A stretch of DNA of 64,000 bases from Desulfofundulus salinus (lineage in GTDB: Bacteria; Bacillota; Desulfotomaculia; Desulfotomaculales; Desulfovirgulaceae), in contig NZ_RBWE01000001.1 in assembly GCF_003627965.1 (NCBI RefSeq), positions 519,195-583,194 of the forward strand, written 5' to 3'. The notes beneath the pieces were generated by a model. It was not told the origin of the DNA. It searched no databases and saw only the letters and a program-made list of their open reading frames with translations. This document shows, piece by piece, positions 24,341 through 34,068 of the stretch. Positions within the stretch are counted from its first letter, which is position 1. Each line of letters begins with the position of its first letter. The translations under genes were made by a program, and so were the position numbers.

Positions 24341-25969
24341 ATGGCCCGGCAAGCTACACTACCCTGGCTGCGCTTTTATGAGGAAGGCGTGCCCCCAACC
24401 CTGGAATATCCGGATAAGACCATGCCCGAGTTGCTGGAACGCGCGGCAGTCGATTGGCCTGACCGGACAGCCATCATTTTCGCCGGTGTGGAGATCAACT
24501 ACCGCACCCTGGCGGGTATGGTACACCGGTTTGCCGCTTCTCTGGCGGATCTGGGCGTCAAAAAGGGTGACCGGGTAGCCCTCATGTCGCCCAACTGCCC
24601 CCAGTATGTGGTCGGCTACATGGCCATTCAGAAAATCGGGGCGGTGGTGGTGCAGGTAAACCCCATGTACACCGAGCGGGAACTGGAGCATCTTCTGGTG
24701 GATTCAGGGGCTGAAGTAATCATTGCCTATGACGCCCTTTATCCTCGCCTTAAGTGTCTCCGGGGAGCGACTCCCTTAAAACACGTAATTTTATTTAGCC
24801 TGGGCCAGCCGCAGTGCGCGGCCGATCCGGATGTCCTGCAGGCGGAAAAAATGATGGCCGGTGCCCCGCCCAGTCCGCCGGTGGTAAAGATCAATCCCGT
24901 GGAGGATCTGGCGGTACTGCAATATACCGGCGGCACCACCGGCATACCCAAAGGGGCCATGCTTACCCACCGCAATGTGGTGGCCAACGCCCTGCAGATG
25001 GTGGCCTGGTTTGCCGGCTGTCAGTACGGGCAGGAGCGGGTACTTTCGGTGCTTCCCTTTTTCCACGTCTACGGTATGACCGTGGCCATGAATTTTGCGG
25101 TGGTTATTGCGGCCACCCAGATCATTTTGCCCCGCTTTGAAATAAACCAGGTTCTTGAGTGTATCAATGCCTACCGGCCCACCCTTTTTCCCGGCGTTCC
25201 CACCATGTACGTGGCCTTTAACAACCACCCCGAGGTTAAAAAGTATGACGTACGTTCCATCAAGTATTGCATCAGCGGCTCGGCGCCTTTGCCCGTGGAG
25301 GTGGCGGAAAAGTTTGAAGAACTAACCGGCGGTTACCTGGTGGAGGGCTACGGCCTTTCGGAAACCTCCCCGGTGACCCATTGCAACCCCCTGCGGGGAA
25401 AACGCAAGGTGGGTAGCATCGGCCTGCCCCTGCCGGATACCCTGTGCAAGATCGTGGACCCGGAAACAGGTGATCGGGAGTTGCCTCCAGGGGAAGCCGG
25501 TGAGCTTTGTATCAAGGGACCCCAGGTGATGAAGGGTTACTGGAATATGCCCGGGGAGACGGCCCATGCCCTGCGGGACGGCTGGGTTTATACCGGGGAC
25601 ATAGCCAGGATGGACGAAGAAGGCTATTTCTATATTGTGGATCGCAAGAAGGACATGATTATTGCGGGCGGATTTAATATCTATCCGCGGGAGGTTGAAG
25701 AAGTTTTGTTTGAACATCCCAAGGTGCTTGAGGCAGTGGTGGCCGGGATACCCGACCCCTACCGGGGAGAAACGGTGAAAGCCTTTGTAGTTTTAAAACA
25801 GGGGGAGAAGGCTACGGAACAGGAACTGATCCAGTATTGCCGCGGTAAGCTGGCGGCCTACAAGGTGCCGCGGCAGGTAGAATTCAGGGACAGCTTGCCT
25901 AAGACCGTTGTGGGTAAGGTGTTGCGCCGTTGCCTGCGGGAGGAGGCACTGGCCAGACAGAAGAAATAG
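24341..25969 (+). CDS. Acyl-CoA ligase (AMP-forming), long/medium chain type
   Basis: ANL-superfamily enzyme of 542 aa that activates a carboxylic acid with ATP and CoA. P-loop YTGGTTGIPKGAMLTH, YGLSETSPVTHCNP, the YTGDIA motif and the C-terminal catalytic lysine region (LPKTVVGKVLRR) are all there. AGGAGGGAGG is eight bases before ATG 24341; an ATG at 24302 upstream lacks a site. It would convert acids produced by the AORs, or imported fatty acids, to acyl-CoA; that link is inference from neighbourhood. The ferredoxin that follows is separated by about 90 bases. Confidence 0.92.
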   Translation: MARQATLPWLRFYEEGVPPTLEYPDKTMPELLERAAVDWPDRTAIIFAGVEINYRTLAGMVHRFAASLADLGVKKGDRVALMSPNCPQYVVGYMAIQKIGAVVVQVNPMYTERELEHLLVDSGAEVIIAYDALYPRLKCLRGATPLKHVILFSLGQPQCAADPDVLQAEKMMAGAPPSPPVVKINPVEDLAVLQYTGGTTGIPKGAMLTHRNVVANALQMVAWFAGCQYGQERVLSVLPFFHVYGMTVAMNFAVVIAATQIILPRFEINQVLECINAYRPTLFPGVPTMYVAFNNHPEVKKYDVRSIKYCISGSAPLPVEVAEKFEELTGGYLVEGYGLSETSPVTHCNPLRGKRKVGSIGLPLPDTLCKIVDPETGDRELPPGEAGELCIKGPQVMKGYWNMPGETAHALRDGWVYTGDIARMDEEGYFYIVDRKKDMIIAGGFNIYPREVEEVLFEHPKVLEAVVAGIPDPYRGETVKAFVVLKQGEKATEQELIQYCRGKLAAYKVPRQVEFRDSLPKTVVGKVLRRCLREEALARQKK

Positions 25970-26060
25970 TGTTCATAAGATTTATCCGCGGTGGCAGGGA
26001 TCGGCTGTCCTTTGTAGAAGTTATAAATATATATAATCTTTTGCATGGGAGATGGAGAGG

Positions 26061-26354
26061 ATGGCCGAAGCCAAAAAACAACAAAAAGAAGTGGTTATTA
26101 CTTTAAACGGCGTGGAGCTTGTAATACCGCCGGGGGCCAGAGTAAAAGATGTGGCCGCGGCCGCCGGGGTCGAAATTCCTGCCCTAAAAGTGGACCCGGA
26201 AAAATGTAAGGGCTGCCAGATGTGCACTAAAGCCTGTGAAACGGGCGCCATTTCGGGCAACAAAAAGGAGCCCCATTCCATTGACCAGGCCCTGTGTATC
26301 CGCTGCGGTGAATGTCTGGCAAAGTGCAAGCTGGGAGCCATTGTTCCTGCTTAA
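26061..26354 (+). CDS. 2[4Fe-4S] ferredoxin with an N-terminal beta-grasp-like segment
   Basis: 97 aa. The first 45 residues (VVITLNGVELVIPPGARVKDVAAAAG) look like the [2Fe-2S] fold at the start of NuoG or FdhA but contain no cysteines. Then two cluster motifs, CKGCQMCTKAC and CIRCGECLAKC. ATG 26061 fits the GGGAG site at 26047; ATG 26052 is too close. Probably an electron carrier for the oxidoreductases of the region. A terminator follows directly. Confidence 0.85.
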   Translation: MAEAKKQQKEVVITLNGVELVIPPGARVKDVAAAAGVEIPALKVDPEKCKGCQMCTKACETGAISGNKKEPHSIDQALCIRCGECLAKCKLGAIVPA

Positions 26355-26365
26355 AGGTAAAATTC

Positions 26366-26396
26366 AAACCAGGCCTTTGTGGGGGGCCTGGTTTTT
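26366..26396 (+). terminator. Terminator after the ferredoxin gene
   Basis: AAACCAGGCC / GGCCTGGTTT 10-bp stem, loop TTTGTGGGG, then TTTTT. Confidence 0.88.
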
Positions 26397-26439
26397 AGCT
26401 GCCCGTTAGCCCGGTCAAAAAGCAAAGGAGGTGAAAAGG

Positions 26440-26634
26440 GTGAAAGAAAAACAAAACATTTCCGTGGAGCCCCGGGTATTGGAAGCCGTAAAGCAGGCCG
26501 CGGTTGGCGGCCGGTTGACCTGTACGGCGGCTCGCCGGCTGGCCGGGGAACTTAACGTGCCGGTACGGCTGGTGGGGGCGGCCTGCGACGCCCTGGGGAT
26601 CAAGATCAAAGCCTGTGAGCTGGGTTGTTTTTAG
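26440..26634 (+). CDS. Small helix-turn-helix-like protein ending in CELGCF
   Basis: 64 aa. GTG 26440 is seven bases from AGGAGG (26427-26432). A helical body (RVLEAVKQAAVGGRLTCTAA, then RRLAGELNVPVRLVGAACD) resembles a small winged-helix DNA- or ligand-binding unit, and the end carries a Cys-rich tail, KACELGCF. I do not know a named family. Its stop overlaps that of fdhD on the other strand by four bases, and it lies among formate dehydrogenase and pterin genes, so a metal- or redox-linked role is plausible but unproven. Confidence 0.7.
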   Translation: MKEKQNISVEPRVLEAVKQAAVGGRLTCTAARRLAGELNVPVRLVGAACDALGIKIKACELGCF

Positions 26635-27422
26635 GGCAAAATAATACGTTCCCCATGGGTATAAATATTCAACCTCTCCCCCCGGGCAAATCCCACCACG
26701 GTAATGCCCATCTCACTGGCCATTTCCAGGGCCAGGTCCGTGGGCGCACCCCGGGCAATGAGGATGGGGATGCCCATGCGGGCCACCTTGACCAGGATTT
26801 CCGAAGAAACGCGGCCGCTGAAAACCAGAAGTTTATCCTTTAATTCCATTCCATCCAGAAAAGCGCGGCCAAAAATTTTATCCACGGCGTTGTGACGGCC
26901 GATGTCCTCGTAAAGCAGCAGGCGTTGGCTCCCGGAATACAGGGCAGCACTGTGGGTGCCGCCGGTGGTTTGAAACAGAGCGGCATTTTCTTCCAGTTCC
27001 CGGCTGAACTCAAGTATTGCACCGGCCCTGACGACCAGGGGCGAGGTTACCGGTGATATACCCCGGGCATCATTGACAAAATAAAAAGAAGAGCGACCCC
27101 GGCCGCAGCAGGTGGTGATGTAACGCTTTAAAAAATGCTGGCGGGTGGGAACCGGCCCGGAAGTTTCCACCCAGATCAGTCCTTCCTCGGGCCGGATAAA
27201 GATATCCTTTAAGTCCGTGCGCCTCTGGAGGATGCCTTCGGAACAGAGGAAACCCACCGCCAGTTCTTCCAGGTTGCCGGGGGAACAGACCAGGGTAACC
27301 AGTTCCTCGTCGTTTAAAAATAAAGTAACCGGGACTTCCCTTGCCACTTCATCTTCAACGGTCACCATACGGTCGCCGGTTACTTTTTTCACCATGACGG
27401 TGGTGGTTTCAGGTACGGCCAT
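26631..27422 (-). CDS. fdhD: Formate dehydrogenase sulfurtransferase FdhD
   Basis: 263 aa. Transfers sulfur from the cysteine desulfurase to the Mo/W-bis-pterin cofactor of formate dehydrogenases. Seen: EEVARE-like N-terminus, LEELAVGFLCSEGIL, the cysteine motif TTCCGRGR (two adjacent Cys, as in clostridial members, in place of CxxC), TGGTHSAAL, YEDIGRHNAVDKI and SGRVSSEILVK. Faces the small CELGCF gene tail to tail. No formate dehydrogenase gene is in the window. Confidence 0.93.
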   Translation of the reverse strand: MAVPETTTVMVKKVTGDRMVTVEDEVAREVPVTLFLNDEELVTLVCSPGNLEELAVGFLCSEGILQRRTDLKDIFIRPEEGLIWVETSGPVPTRQHFLKRYITTCCGRGRSSFYFVNDARGISPVTSPLVVRAGAILEFSRELEENAALFQTTGGTHSAALYSGSQRLLLYEDIGRHNAVDKIFGRAFLDGMELKDKLLVFSGRVSSEILVKVARMGIPILIARGAPTDLALEMASEMGITVVGFARGERLNIYTHGERIILP

Positions 27423-27543
27423 GGGTTTAACCTCCTTTACTCATTAAACCCATTTTATCTTTCCTGGTCTTTTGCTTCAACTGTAAAGGCAGTGTTGCAA
27501 ACGTTTTTGTGTCCCGACCTTACATGCGATGGAGGTGTTGGCC

Positions 27544-28035
27544 ATGTGGCGGGTAGGTATTCTCACGGCCAGTGACAAAGGGTCCCGGGGTGAACGGGAG
27601 GATAAGAGCGCGCAGGTGATCCGGGATATGGTGGCCGGCATCGGGGGAGAAGTGGTGTCTTACCGTATTGTGCCTGATGACCTGGATGTCTTGAAGGAAA
27701 TACTCATTAAAATGGCCGACCAGGAGAAGCTGGACTTGATTTTAACCACCGGGGGTACAGGCTTCAGCCCGCGGGATAACACCCCCGAGGCGACCCGGGC
27801 GGTTATTGAGCGGGAAGTGCCGGGTATTCCCGAGGCGATACGCTACGAAAGCCTCAAAAAAACGCCCCGGGCCATGCTGAGCCGGGCGGTGGCCGGCATC
27901 CGTCACCAAACGCTCATCATCAACCTGCCGGGCAGTGCTAAGGCAGTACGGGAATGCCTGGAGGTAATATTGCCGGCCCTTTCCCACGGGTTGGAAATAT
28001 TGACCGGTCGGAGTGGGGAGTGCGGGGCGGACTAA
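27544..28035 (+). CDS. Molybdenum cofactor biosynthesis protein, MoaB/Mog type
   Basis: 163-aa MoCF-domain protein that adenylates molybdopterin before metal insertion by MoeA. WRVGILTASDKGSRGEREDKS, LTTGGTGFSPRDNTPEAT, and GSAKAVRECLEVILPALSHGL are typical. GGAGGTG is six bases before ATG 27544; the ATG at 27529 overlaps that site. Completes the metal-insertion pathway with the two MoeA-type proteins at 17043 and 18282. Confidence 0.92.
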   Translation: MWRVGILTASDKGSRGEREDKSAQVIRDMVAGIGGEVVSYRIVPDDLDVLKEILIKMADQEKLDLILTTGGTGFSPRDNTPEATRAVIEREVPGIPEAIRYESLKKTPRAMLSRAVAGIRHQTLIINLPGSAKAVRECLEVILPALSHGLEILTGRSGECGAD

Positions 28036-28327
28036 GGGGAGTTCTGCCCGCGGTAAAAGCTTACGGCCGGATCATTGAGCTTTTCTGTGTAAAACGTGAC
28101 CAATATCTAAGCGCCCTGGCGGGTGTTTTTGTTTTGCATGTATAAAGTATTTTTTTTGTGGGGAAAATGTTTCTAGGAAGGCTAAGAAATGTTTGGGCAA
28201 GAAGTAATGATAATAGCTCAATGGCGGGAGAAAATGCGAGATAATATCAGGTAATTTGCCTTGAGCGGTTAAAAAGGGGGATTAAGTCTTTTGAGGGCAG
28301 TTGCTTTTTGCCCTTCCCCCTTTATAT

Positions 28328-28368
28328 TATAATACTTGGTATTAGCACTCGGTTTAAATGAGTGCTAA
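28328..28368 (+). promoter_or_regulatory. groESL promoter -10 and CIRCE operator
   Basis: TATAAT at 28328-28333 and, nine bases on, a perfect CIRCE element TTAGCACTC-N9-GAGTGCTAA at 28342-28368, the HrcA binding site. Heat-shock derepression of groES-groEL follows. The -35 region (TTTTTG at 28305) is weak. The 290 bases between the MoaB-type gene and this promoter hold only a poor hairpin with T-run near 28111-28136. Confidence 0.95.
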
Positions 28369-28407
28369 CAATAGAAGAAAACAATCTCTTATAAGGAGGG
28401 GTTTTAG

Positions 28408-28698
28408 GTGAGGATTAGACCATTAGGTGAACGGGTGGTTGTCAAGCCGCTGCCCAGCGAGGAGAAGACCAAGGGGGGCATTGTGCTGCCTGAAACCGCC
28501 AAGGAAAAGCCCCAGGAGGGGGAAGTGGTGGCGGTAGGTCCCGGCCGCCTGCTGGAAAATGGCACCCGTGTACCTATTGATCTCAAAGTCGGGGACAGGG
28601 TTTTGTTCTCCAAGTATGCCGGTAACGAGGTCAAGATAGATGATGAAGAATATCTGATCATGCGCGAAGCCGACATCCTTGGGGTTATTGAAAAGTAA
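28408..28698 (+). CDS. groES: Co-chaperonin GroES
   Basis: 96-aa lid of the chaperonin. [14 protein letters not shown] start, mobile loop [14 protein letters not shown] and the C-terminal [15 protein letters not shown] are canonical. GTG start behind AAGGAGGGG. First gene of the CIRCE-controlled operon. Confidence 0.97.
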   Translation: MRIRPLGERVVVKPLPSEEKTKGGIVLPETAKEKPQEGEVVAVGPGRLLENGTRVPIDLKVGDRVLFSKYAGNEVKIDDEEYLIMREADILGVIEK

Positions 28699-28719
28699 AT
28701 GGTGCTTTGGAACGCGTGA

Positions 28720-30366
<1,647 letters not shown>

Positions 30367-30386
30367 GGTAAAACGAACATTGAAAA

Positions 30387-30416
30387 GCCCCCGTGTTCCT
30401 TGCGCGGGGGCCTTTT
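30387..30416 (+). terminator. groESL terminator
   Basis: GCCCCCG / CGGGGGC stem with an 11-base loop followed by CCTTTTATTTT. The next 200 bases before cysK show no gene or recognisable element. Confidence 0.85.
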
Positions 30417-30620
30417 ATTTTCCGGGCAACCTTTTTGTCGGAAAAATTTTCGCCACTCACCCGGTACCTATGTGGGAAAAATTTTTTATAAGCCGGGAGG
30501 AAAAAGAGAGTTTATGTAGCAGTAGTAATCCCGGGGCCGGCTTTTCATTTTAATGATTTCCCACCGTTTCCGGGGGTATGTTATTTCCGGGGCTTCTTTA
30601 TACCTTAGGAGGTTGGTTGC

Positions 30621-31541
30621 ATGCGCCTTTTTAATGACGTGACGGAATTGATCGGGGCAACGCCCCTGGTCCGCTTGCAAAAGATAGCTTCCGATCTGCC
30701 TGCTGCTGTTTTGGCCAAGCTGGAGTATTTTAACCCCGGTGGCAGCGTTAAAGACCGGATTGCTTACAACATGATCCGTGAGGCGGAGGAAAAAGGATTA
30801 ATCAACAAGGATACCGTAATCATCGAGCCTACAAGCGGCAATACCGGCATTGGCCTGGCCATGGTTTGCGCGGCCCGGGGTTACCGGCTGGTGCTGACCA
30901 TGCCTGAAACCATGAGTCTGGAACGGCGCAGGCTTCTCGCCGCTTACGGGGCCGAAGTGGTTCTTACCCCCGGGAACGAGGGCATGGCCGGGGCCGTACG
31001 CAAAGCCCGGGAACTGGCGGCCTCCCATCCCAATGCCTTTATGCCGCAACAATTTGCCAACCCGGCCAACCCGGCCGCCCACCGGGCCACCACCGCCGAA
31101 GAAATCTGGCGGGATACCGGAGGGGAAGTGGATTTCTTTGTGGCCGGTGTTGGTACTGGAGGTACCATTACCGGGGTAGCCTCCGTTCTGAAAGCCCGCC
31201 GTCCCTCCCTGAGGGCGGTGGCGGTGGAACCGGCCGCCTCACCGGTGCTTTCCGGCGGGAAGCCCGGCCCGCACAAAATTCAGGGCATCGGCGCGGGCTT
31301 TGTACCGGAAGTAATAGATATGGCTTTGCTGGACGAGATTGTAAAGGTGGCCGATGAAGATGCGCTGAACACCGCCCGTCGTCTGGCCCGGGAGGAGGGC
31401 CTGCTGGTGGGTATTTCTTCGGGGGCGGCCGTCTGGGCGGCTTTACAGGTGGCCGGCCGGCCGGAAAACCGGGGTAAGACCGTGGTGGTTTTGCTCCCGG
31501 ACACCGGGGAGCGTTATTTGTCTACCGGGTTGTTTGTATAG
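30621..31541 (+). CDS. cysK: Cysteine synthase (O-acetylserine sulfhydrylase)
   Basis: PLP enzyme of 306 aa that makes cysteine from O-acetylserine and sulfide. PLP lysine near residue 44 ([14 protein letters not shown]), substrate loop [11 protein letters not shown], phosphate loop [10 protein letters not shown] and the C-terminal [12 protein letters not shown] are present. AGGAGG before ATG. Stand-alone; no serine acetyltransferase is adjacent. Confidence 0.96.
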   Translation: MRLFNDVTELIGATPLVRLQKIASDLPAAVLAKLEYFNPGGSVKDRIAYNMIREAEEKGLINKDTVIIEPTSGNTGIGLAMVCAARGYRLVLTMPETMSLERRRLLAAYGAEVVLTPGNEGMAGAVRKARELAASHPNAFMPQQFANPANPAAHRATTAEEIWRDTGGEVDFFVAGVGTGGTITGVASVLKARRPSLRAVAVEPAASPVLSGGKPGPHKIQGIGAGFVPEVIDMALLDEIVKVADEDALNTARRLAREEGLLVGISSGAAVWAALQVAGRPENRGKTVVVLLPDTGERYLSTGLFV

Positions 31542-31746
31542 GCTCACTTGTGTGAAAACCAGAGGTTTATTCCGGTCGTAAAAGCCGGGTTGTTAGCCCG
31601 TGGGGCGACTGGTATTTTGACAATAGTTGTCCGGGGTAAAGCTTCCGGATTTGCCCGGTGGAAGTTCACTTGCCTGGCAGGAATCTCTGCTTGATTGGTA
31701 GAATATGAAGGGCAGTCCTGGTTGTTCAAAGTAGGAGACTTGATGA

Positions 31747-32691
31747 ATGAGCATGCCTCAAAAAGCGCCAGAATATCGCTCCCTTGAAGAGGGGCCAGGG
31801 TCATTAACCACCGGCCTGGAGCGCCCCTTTGTCAATCCCTACCTGGCCATCCTGATGGGGGTGGTGGGAGCCGCCTTTTCTTCCATCTTTACCAAACTCG
31901 CCATGGCTCCACCTCTGGTCATTGCCTTCTACCGGTTGGGGTTTACCGTGCTCATGATTGCTCCCATTGCCCTGACCAGGGGACGGGAAGAACTGCGCTC
32001 CATGGGCCGGCGTGACATAATGCTGGCCTGCCTTTCCGGCGTGTTGCTGGCATTGCATTTCACTGCCTGGATTACTTCCCTTGAGTACACATCCATTGCC
32101 AGCTCCACCGTGCTGGTCACCATGCAACCCTTATTTGTGGTTTTAGGTGGCTACCTTATCTTTAAAGAAAAAATTGCCCGCACGGGGCTTGTGGGGGCAT
32201 CCCTGGCTTTAACCGGCAGCATTATTGTGGGTGTGGGTGATTTTCAGATCGGTGGGCAGGCTTTCTGGGGAGATATCCTGGCTTTTGCCGGGGCCATTTT
32301 TATTGCCGGCTATGTATTGATCGGGCGCGGTTTACGGCACCGCCTGTCATTATTCCCGTACATTTTTGTTGTTTACGGGGCCAGTACCGTGACTTTGTTC
32401 CTGGGTGCGCTGCTCACCGGTTTGTCCTTTTTTCCTTACCCGCCCTTCACATGGCTGTGGTTTTTCCTCCTGGCCCTGGTGCCCACCATTTTCGGGCATA
32501 CCATTTTTAACTGGGCCCTGCGTTATGTCAAGGCTGCCGTGGTCTCAGTGAGTATACTTGGCGAGCCGGTGGGGGCAACCATTCTGGCTTATATCATTTT
32601 TCACCAGGTACCTTCACCCTTACAGCTTGTGGGCGGGGCGATTATTATCACGGGTCTGGCCATTTTTATCCGGGCGGCAGCAGAAAAATAG
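31747..32691 (+). CDS. EamA/DMT-family transporter
   Basis: 314-aa membrane protein with two EamA repeats of about five helices each (first about 35-165, second about 175-310). Drug/metabolite transporter superfamily, generally exporters of amino acids or other metabolites. ATG 31747 with TAGGAG about eleven bases upstream. The 205 bases between cysK and this gene hold no clear element. Substrate cannot be predicted; next to cysK it might export cysteine-related compounds, but that is a guess. Confidence 0.88.
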   Translation: MSMPQKAPEYRSLEEGPGSLTTGLERPFVNPYLAILMGVVGAAFSSIFTKLAMAPPLVIAFYRLGFTVLMIAPIALTRGREELRSMGRRDIMLACLSGVLLALHFTAWITSLEYTSIASSTVLVTMQPLFVVLGGYLIFKEKIARTGLVGASLALTGSIIVGVGDFQIGGQAFWGDILAFAGAIFIAGYVLIGRGLRHRLSLFPYIFVVYGASTVTLFLGALLTGLSFFPYPPFTWLWFFLLALVPTIFGHTIFNWALRYVKAAVVSVSILGEPVGATILAYIIFHQVPSPLQLVGGAIIITGLAIFIRAAAEK

Positions 32692-32724
32692 ATTATTCTA
32701 TTTTGCGGCTGTGGGGGGCGTTCT

Positions 32725-33354
32725 GTGAATGGGCTTCATTTATTATCCACCAAAGCGGGCTGGGTTGGTACTGCCTGGGGTAAGCAGGGGCTGCTGGTCC
32801 TGACATTTCCCCGTCCAAGCCGGGAGGAAGCCCTGACTGCCCTGCAGGATGAACCAATGCCTGTAAAAATTAATGAAACCAGCGAGCCTGCCGTAAAAAG
32901 GTGGCCTCTGATCCTGGAAGAAAGGCTGAACCATTACTTCCAGGGCCGGCCGCTTTCCTTTGCGGATATTCCCGTGGATCTTTCCTGGTGCACCCCTTTT
33001 GTGGCCCGGGTGCTGGATTTTGTACGGCGCATCGGGTACGGTGAATTATGGTCGTACCAGCAGGTGGCGGCAGCCGTCGGGAATCCCCGGGCCGCCCGGG
33101 CCGTGGGCGGGGCTTTGGGGGCCAACCGGGTTCCTCTGGTCATTCCCTGCCACCGGGTAATCCGCCGGGATGGATCACCCGGCGGTTTTAGCGGCGGCCT
33201 GCCCTTAAAACTGCAGCTATTGCAACTCGAAGGCGTACGACCCGGCCCCACCGGGCGATACCAATTGACAAATGGCCCTACATGCGTTAATATAAGTAAT
33301 GCGCCGGTTAGTCAAGTGAGACAACAGAAAAGTGCTGGTGTGGCTCAGGGGTAG
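32725..33354 (+). CDS. ogt: Methylated-DNA-protein cysteine methyltransferase
   Basis: Suicide repair protein that removes O6-alkyl groups from guanine. Core: SYQQVAAAVGNPRAARAVGGAL, and the acceptor cysteine near residue 142 in IPCHRVIRRDGSPGGFSGG. 209 aa, GTG start. The family normally ends soon after LQLEG; here the frame continues about 40 residues through the promoter (33265-33293) and into the first 21 bases of tRNA-Thr before meeting TAG. The tail (NGPTCVNISNAP...) has no similarity that I recognise. Confidence 0.93.
   Translation: MNGLHLLSTKAGWVGTAWGKQGLLVLTFPRPSREEALTALQDEPMPVKINETSEPAVKRWPLILEERLNHYFQGRPLSFADIPVDLSWCTPFVARVLDFVRRIGYGELWSYQQVAAAVGNPRAARAVGGALGANRVPLVIPCHRVIRRDGSPGGFSGGLPLKLQLLQLEGVRPGPTGRYQLTNGPTCVNISNAPVSQVRQQKSAGVAQG
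33265..33293 (+). promoter_or_regulatory. tRNA-Thr promoter inside the ogt coding region
   Basis: TTGACA, 17 bases, TAATAT, with the predicted start 33 bases before the tRNA. Confidence 0.8.
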
Positions 33355-33408
33355 AGCAGCGCACTCGTAATGCGCAGGTCGTCGGTTCGAATCCGACCAC
33401 CAGCTCCA
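33334..33408 (+). tRNA. tRNA-Thr (CGT anticodon)
   Basis: Acceptor GCTGGTG / CACCAGC, anticodon stem GCGCA / TGCGC with loop CTCGTAA (anticodon CGT at 33366-33368), GGTTCGAATCC T-arm and encoded CCA. Its first 21 bases are also the end of the ogt frame. Confidence 0.97.
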
Positions 33409-33418
33409 AAAAAGCTAG

Positions 33419-33450
33419 ACGCCGCAAGGGTTTGCGGCGTTTATTGTTTC
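33419..33450 (+). terminator. Terminator after tRNA-Thr
   Basis: ACGCCGCAA / TTGCGGCGT stem, loop GGGT, then TTATTGTTT. Confidence 0.85.
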
Positions 33451-33535
33451 TGGCGAAACCGGCGAAATTAGCGAAATAGGGATAATTTGGGGATAGTTCA
33501 CTTTGAAATGACTGGAGGTCATGGTGTGGTAAAAC

Positions 33536-33563
33536 TTGACATTAAGTAGAATCGTGTTATATT
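33536..33563 (+). promoter_or_regulatory. Sigma-A promoter of the c-di-GMP riboswitch operon
   Basis: TTGACA (33536-33541), 16 bases, TATATT (33558-33563). It begins a leader of about 500 bases. The first 210 bases before the aptamer include a 31-codon frame from ATG 33648 (MALVPVVMDLQGLNFSLVGN) that vaguely resembles the start of precorrin-2 dehydrogenase/siroheme synthase; no ribosome site is clear, and I do not call it a gene. Confidence 0.75.
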
Positions 33564-33779
33564 ACATTGTCTTGCTTCTTTCGGAAAGGAAAATAAAATA
33601 TAGATATCGTATATTAACTTTTGGGTGCAGGTATCTTGTTTGCGGACATGGCTTTGGTACCGGTGGTTATGGATCTTCAGGGGCTGAATTTTTCGCTGGT
33701 CGGAAATTTTCTGTGTTCTGGCGGTGTTGAATCAGCCTTTTAAGTGTTAAATTAAAAACTTTACTGTCTTTATTGTGTT

Positions 33780-33857
33780 AAAGGCAAACCACTCGAAAGG
33801 GTGGGGCGCAAAGCCATGGGTCTGCAGCCCTAAAGGGTATGACTGCCAGGCTGCCGC
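33780..33857 (+). promoter_or_regulatory. Cyclic di-GMP-I (GEMM) riboswitch
   Basis: Class-I c-di-GMP aptamer: AAAGGCAAACC with the CTCGAAAGGG tetraloop hairpin, GGGGCGCAAAGCCATGGG (P2 and the ligand-binding A/C residues), CCCTAAAGGG hairpin and the closing GACTGCCAGGCTGCCG. GGCA (33782-33785) closes with TGCC (33852-33855) as P1. All conserved blocks are in order and at normal spacing. It precedes the operon starting at 34069 by 210 bases. Confidence 0.88.
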
Positions 33858-33918
33858 GATAAAGGTATTGATTGTTTTCTTTTTAATGATGTTTTGTTGC
33901 GGCAGCCTGGTCAGGCTG
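33846..33918 (+). promoter_or_regulatory. Expression platform of the c-di-GMP riboswitch
   Basis: CCAGGCTGCCGC, the 3' strand of the aptamer (33846-33857), is perfectly complementary over 12 bases to GCGGCAGCCTGG (33899-33910). That downstream arm can instead fold on CAGGCTG (33912-33918). Thus ligand binding and the 12-bp helix exclude each other. No U-run follows 33918, so the output is not a plain terminator; the T-rich stretch between the arms (33872-33897) and about 150 more leader bases leave the mechanism open. Confidence 0.6.
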
Positions 33919-34068
33919 TCGTTCCTGCTTATAAAAGTATGTTTATCCATTTGGGGTATAGAGGTCGACTCTAACAGAGCCAATGGCTGGGACGTTTGCT
34001 GGCAGTATTGTGGCAATTGAAAGGGCATAGGGCCGGGAGGGGCTGAAAGGCAGAAGGGTGGTGAAAAA

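Noticed and set aside
33775-34020. 81-codon frame starting inside the c-di-GMP aptamer
   Set aside because: Its first 28 codons are the riboswitch itself; no ribosome site; the hydrophobic look comes from the T-rich linker.
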